From contig CAZAQS010000205.1 of NCBI GenBank assembly GCA_964486825.1, positions 1 through 8,688 on the forward strand: a stretch of DNA of 8,688 nt, written 5' to 3'. Every line of letters starts with the position of its first letter. The first letter of the stretch is position 1. This DNA comes from CAZAQS01 sp964486825 (lineage in GTDB: Bacteria > Chloroflexota > Anaerolineae > Anaerolineales > UBA4823). The notes under the pieces are model-generated. The model made no database searches. It was not told the DNA's origin and saw only the letters and a list, made by a program, of their open reading frames with translations. The translations under genes and the position numbers were made by a program. This document shows positions 5,643 to 8,688 of the stretch, one piece after another.

Positions 5643-6656
5643 ATGACCACCATTAAAGATGTTGCAAAAAAAGCTGGTGTATCCGTAAGCACAGTTTCCT
5701 ATGCGCTGAGTGGTACGCGTCCGATTTCCGAGGCCACTCGCAAGCGAATATTGCAAGTCGTTGAAGAGTTAAATTACCACCCGAACCTGCTGGCGAGCGG
5801 ATTGATCCACAAGCGCACGCGTATCATCGCCTTGCTTTACCCAACGCTTTCACTGAGTTCGCTGGAAGATTTACCAACCGAGTTCATCGCCAGCGTCGCG
5901 ACCGTTACGTATGAGCAAGATTATGGGTTGCTGCTGTTCACGCATGAATTGGGCGAGGCGGAGATCCTGCGGTTGATGAATCAAGGCCTGGTGGATGGGC
6001 TTATTTTAATGGAAGTGCTTCGGCATGATCCTCGGGTAGAACTGATGAAAAAATCTGGTTATCCTTTTAGCCTGATCGGGCATAGCGAAAACAATGATGG
6101 GATCAGCTTTGTGGACATGGATTTTTACACAGCCTATTGTATGGCTGTCGAGCATCTGGTGGAGTTAAATCACCAGGAGATTGGTTTTCTACCGACAATC
6201 CTCGATATCGAACATCCCCAGCACAATTATCTTTTTGAATCAATCCGTGGTTTTTCCGAGACGGTGGAAAGATTGGGTATCCAGGGTACCGTTCATGGCT
6301 GCGATCCGACCATTCAGGGTGGGTATGAATCCATGAAGGATCTTCTGGAAAAGCAGCCGCGTCTCTCGGCTGTCATTACCGGAAATGAGCTGATCTATAA
6401 CGGTGTAAGTCAGGCGCTGCAAGAGAAAGGCCTGCACATTCCTGGCGACATTTCGGTGATTGGCTTAATTTCCGATCGGTCCGCTGAGAAATATTCTCCA
6501 AAAATCACCACGATTTCGCTGCCTGCCATCGAAATGGGCCGGATGGGAACGGAGATGTTAATCAACCAGTTGGAAGATCCAAACTTCACAGTGCAGCAAG
6601 TGATGCTGGAGCCTGAGCTGGTTATCCGTCAAAGCACCGGCTCGCGCAAAGCCTAG
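5643..6656 (+). CDS. LacI/GalR-family transcriptional regulator
   Basis: This 337-aa repressor has the standard family plan and length. The N-terminal helix-turn-helix is residues 3-23 (TIKDVAKKAGVSVSTVSYALS), with V15, S16 and Y20 at the usual base-contacting positions. The hinge NLLASGLIHKRT (48-59) carries the leucine expected to wedge into a central CG step. A periplasmic-binding-protein-like effector domain runs from about residue 60 to the end, with the family segments VDGLILM, FVDMD, HLVELNHQEIGFLP, DISVIGLISDRS and TTISLPAIEMGRMG. It most likely senses an imported sugar and represses the two divergent operons, whose promoters flank TCGA-centred sites. The start at 5643 fits the family N-terminus, but the ribosome-binding site is poor, consistent with low repressor levels. 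It shares a strand and a 53-bp gap with the GH31 gene downstream. Confidence 0.94.
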   Translation: MTTIKDVAKKAGVSVSTVSYALSGTRPISEATRKRILQVVEELNYHPNLLASGLIHKRTRIIALLYPTLSLSSLEDLPTEFIASVATVTYEQDYGLLLFTHELGEAEILRLMNQGLVDGLILMEVLRHDPRVELMKKSGYPFSLIGHSENNDGISFVDMDFYTAYCMAVEHLVELNHQEIGFLPTILDIEHPQHNYLFESIRGFSETVERLGIQGTVHGCDPTIQGGYESMKDLLEKQPRLSAVITGNELIYNGVSQALQEKGLHIPGDISVIGLISDRSAEKYSPKITTISLPAIEMGRMGTEMLINQLEDPNFTVQQVMLEPELVIRQSTGSRKA

Positions 6657-6694
6657 GCCTCACCTTATAAAATTTTTTCATCAAATAACAACCT

Positions 6695-6704
6695 AAGAAG
6701 GGAA
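6695..6704 (+). promoter_or_regulatory. Ribosome-binding site of the GH31 gene
   Basis: The purine-rich agaagggaag element ends a few bases before the ATG at 6710 and fixes that start. The 53-bp gap after the repressor stop has no hairpin or convincing promoter, only a T-run near 6673-6678, so the GH31 gene is probably cotranscribed with the repressor. Confidence 0.6.
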
Positions 6705-6709
6705 GTAAT

Positions 6710-8688
6710 ATGCAGCCTCGAACTTCGATTGAAGGCAATATTCTGAACTGGCGCCTTAACGGGGAGATCCTCAAGGTTGAACCCTGGGGCCCGGATGGCG
6801 TTCGCGTGCGAGCCACCAACCTGAACGACTTTCCCGACATACCAGGGGCGCTATTGGAAAGCCTGCCCGACTCTGGCGCAGCGGCCAAAATGAAGGATGA
6901 CAAAGGCATCCTGATCAACGGCAAAGCGCGCGCAGAAATCTGGCCGGATGGCACGTTGCATTTCTTCCACGCAAATACCGGCGCGATCCTGCTGGAAGAG
7001 CCTGAGCCGATCTTCAACAAGCCGCCGGCGCGCTGGTACCGCCCGCAGCAGGGCAGCAATCTTTCGAAAATCGATACCCATTTCCACGCGCAGCCCGGAG
7101 AGCGGATCTTTGGCCTGGGCCAGCACCAGCACGGTCTACTGGATAACAAGGGCAGCGTGATCGACCTGGAGCAGCGCAATACCGAAGTCTGCATTCCATT
7201 CTATATCTCCAGCATGGGTTATGGCTTCTTGTGGAACAACCCCGGCGTGGGCCGCGTAGAATTAGGCACCAATATGACCCGCTGGGTGATGGAAGCCACG
7301 CGCGGTATTGATTACTACCTGGTCGTTGGTGATTCGCCGTCGGAAATCATGAAGAAGTATATTGATGCCACCGGGCGCCCACCCCTGCTCCCAGAATTCG
7401 CCCTGGGTTTTTGGCAGTGCAAGCTGCGCTACCGCACCCAGGAAGAACTATTGAATGTGGTGCGCGAGTATAAGCGGCGCGGCCTGCCCTTAGCCGTGAT
7501 CGTTTCAGATTATTTCCACTGGCACATGATGGGCGATTGGGCCATGGATCCGAGTGATTGGCCGGACCCGGCCAGGATGATGAAAGAGCTCAAAGAAATG
7601 GGCGTTGAGCTGATGGTTTCCATCTGGCCAACGGTGAACCTGAGCAACCCGGTCTATAAGGAAATGACCGAGCGCGGCCTGCTGGCCCAAACGGTACATG
7701 GCGTCCACGCGCACATGGCGATCGCCGATACCACACCCGAAGGGATGTCTATGGTAGCTTTTTATGATGCGACCAACCCCGAAGCGCGCGAATTTGTGTG
7801 GGAGCGTGTGGAAAAGAACTACCTGGATTGTGGTGTGCGGGTCTTTTGGCTGGATGCAGATGAGCCGGAACTGATGCCCATGCATGCAGAGAACATTCGC
7901 TATGCACTTGGCACAGGGCTGGAAGTCACCAATATTTATCCACTGCTGCACCAAAAGGGATTCTATGATGGTATGATCGCCGCTGGACAGAATGAGGTGA
8001 TCAATCTCTCGCGCTCTGCCTGGGCTGGAACACAGCGCTATGGCGCGGCGGTCTGGTCAGGCGATATCCGCTCGCGCTTTGAAGTGCTGCGCGCGCAGAT
8101 CCCGGCTGGTTTGAATATCGCAATGAGCGGCATCCCCTGGTGGACGACGGACATCGGTGGATTCATGGAAGGCGATGTTCGCACGGACTACTTTAAGGAG
8201 CTGATCGTGCGCTGGTTCCAGTACGGCGTGTTCTGCCCGCTGTTCCGGTTGCACGGCGTTCGTTTACCGCTAAATGGGTTATATGGCGCGCAGTCGTCTG
8301 GCGCGGATAATGAGGTCTGGTCCTTTGGGGAGAAGGCTTACGAGATAATCAAGCACCTGCTCTTCCTGCGCGAGAAGCTCAAACCCTATTTGAGAGATCT
8401 AAACTACGCCGCTCACGAACACGGTACCCCTCCCATGCGCCCCCTCTACTTCGACTTTCCAGCGGACCTTGCTGCTGCCAACATTGCTGATCAGTTCATG
8501 CTGGGACCGGACCTGCTGGTAGCACCTGTCACCGAGCAGGGTGCGGTTTCGCGAATAGTCTATCTTCCTTCTGGCGTGGAGTGGGTAGAAGCCTGGACTG
8601 GCCAGGAATACCAGGGCGGTCAGCAATATCAAGTAGAAGCACCACTGGAACATATACCGGTCTTCTGGCGAAAAAACAGTCCATCCGC
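6710..8688 (+). CDS. GH31 glycosidase, probable alpha-xylosidase (3' end beyond window)
   Basis: The frame is open from the ATG at 6710 to the window edge, giving 659 residues. Residues 1-225 form the N-terminal beta-sandwich. The catalytic barrel follows, opening with LGFWQCKLRYRTQEEL, whose FWQCKLRY block is typical of alpha-xylosidases rather than alpha-glucosidases. The nucleophile is D382 in FWLDADEPE (379-387), the general acid is D452 in WSGD (449-452), and GIPWWTTDIGGF (474-485) and RLHG (513-516) are further active-site blocks. The C-terminal sandwich includes YLPSGVEW and AWTGQEYQGGQ, and the visible end falls in the last strand, so few residues are missing. No signal peptide: it should act in the cytoplasm, removing terminal alpha-linked xylose from imported oligosaccharides such as xyloglucan fragments or isoprimeverose. 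Family assignment is firm; alpha-glucosidase or another GH31 activity is not excluded. Confidence 0.9.
   Translation, partial: MQPRTSIEGNILNWRLNGEILKVEPWGPDGVRVRATNLNDFPDIPGALLESLPDSGAAAKMKDDKGILINGKARAEIWPDGTLHFFHANTGAILLEEPEPIFNKPPARWYRPQQGSNLSKIDTHFHAQPGERIFGLGQHQHGLLDNKGSVIDLEQRNTEVCIPFYISSMGYGFLWNNPGVGRVELGTNMTRWVMEATRGIDYYLVVGDSPSEIMKKYIDATGRPPLLPEFALGFWQCKLRYRTQEELLNVVREYKRRGLPLAVIVSDYFHWHMMGDWAMDPSDWPDPARMMKELKEMGVELMVSIWPTVNLSNPVYKEMTERGLLAQTVHGVHAHMAIADTTPEGMSMVAFYDATNPEAREFVWERVEKNYLDCGVRVFWLDADEPELMPMHAENIRYALGTGLEVTNIYPLLHQKGFYDGMIAAGQNEVINLSRSAWAGTQRYGAAVWSGDIRSRFEVLRAQIPAGLNIAMSGIPWWTTDIGGFMEGDVRTDYFKELIVRWFQYGVFCPLFRLHGVRLPLNGLYGAQSSGADNEVWSFGEKAYEIIKHLLFLREKLKPYLRDLNYAAHEHGTPPMRPLYFDFPADLAAANIADQFMLGPDLLVAPVTEQGAVSRIVYLPSGVEWVEAWTGQEYQGGQQYQVEAPLEHIPVFWRKNSPS

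Noticed and set aside
6657..6709. T-run after the repressor gene as an intrinsic terminator
   Set aside because: No stable hairpin precedes the T-run.
7505..7954. 149-codon leftward frame inside the GH31 gene
   Set aside because: Antisense shadow of the catalytic barrel; no start context or recognisable motif.
1..8688. A novel defence, mobile or biosynthetic system
   Set aside because: All large frames belong to ordinary sugar-uptake and glycosidase families; no transposase, recombinase, nuclease or unknown conserved cluster is visible.

Overview
The window carries a sugar-oligosaccharide uptake and breakdown locus of a Gram-negative-type or Chloroflexota-like heterotrophic bacterium. The host is an inference: the substrate-binding protein is a lipoprotein with an Ala/Pro-rich linker after its lipobox, a style common in Anaerolineae and other Chloroflexota, the promoters are consensus sigma-70 type, and the DNA looks moderately GC-rich. 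No rRNA or other phylogenetic marker is present to settle it. No CRISPR array, tRNA, insertion sequence or phage gene was seen.

Layout. Positions 1-211 hold no supportable gene, only a perfect 19-bp hairpin (105-144). Positions 212 to about 601 are the middle of a metal-dependent cyclase-family hydrolase that lacks both ends. It abuts the stop codon of a minus-strand clan GH-A glycoside hydrolase (600-1877, 425 aa). Upstream of that gene, in the same minus-strand operon, is a 67-aa ORF (1894-2097) corresponding only to the extreme C-terminus of a GH31 enzyme. Positions 2098-2373 form a control region. In it a TTGACA-N17-TATAAT promoter fires rightward and a TTGAAA-N17-TATAAT promoter fires leftward; they face each other across a cluster of TCGA-centred, 13-bp tandem sites that look like LacI-family operators.

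Rightward lies a tightly coupled CUT1 ABC importer operon: substrate-binding lipoprotein (2374-3642), MalF-type permease (3639-4619) and MalG-type permease (4616-5482), each junction an ATGA overlap. No ATPase gene is present. After a 160-bp gap come a LacI-family repressor (5643-6656) and a GH31 enzyme with alpha-xylosidase-like motifs (6710 to the window end, 3'-truncated by the window).

Proposed logic (inference): a xylose-containing oligosaccharide, for example a xyloglucan or xylan fragment, is captured by the lipoprotein, imported by the two permeases with an ATPase encoded elsewhere, and trimmed in the cytoplasm by the GH31 and GH-A enzymes. The LacI protein would repress both divergent transcripts from the shared operator and possibly its own gene. 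The left 2.1 kb shows signs of rearrangement, with two gene fragments either side of one intact enzyme. I see no clearly new type of system; the most unusual items are the face-to-face promoter/operator module and the stand-alone GH31 tail ORF.
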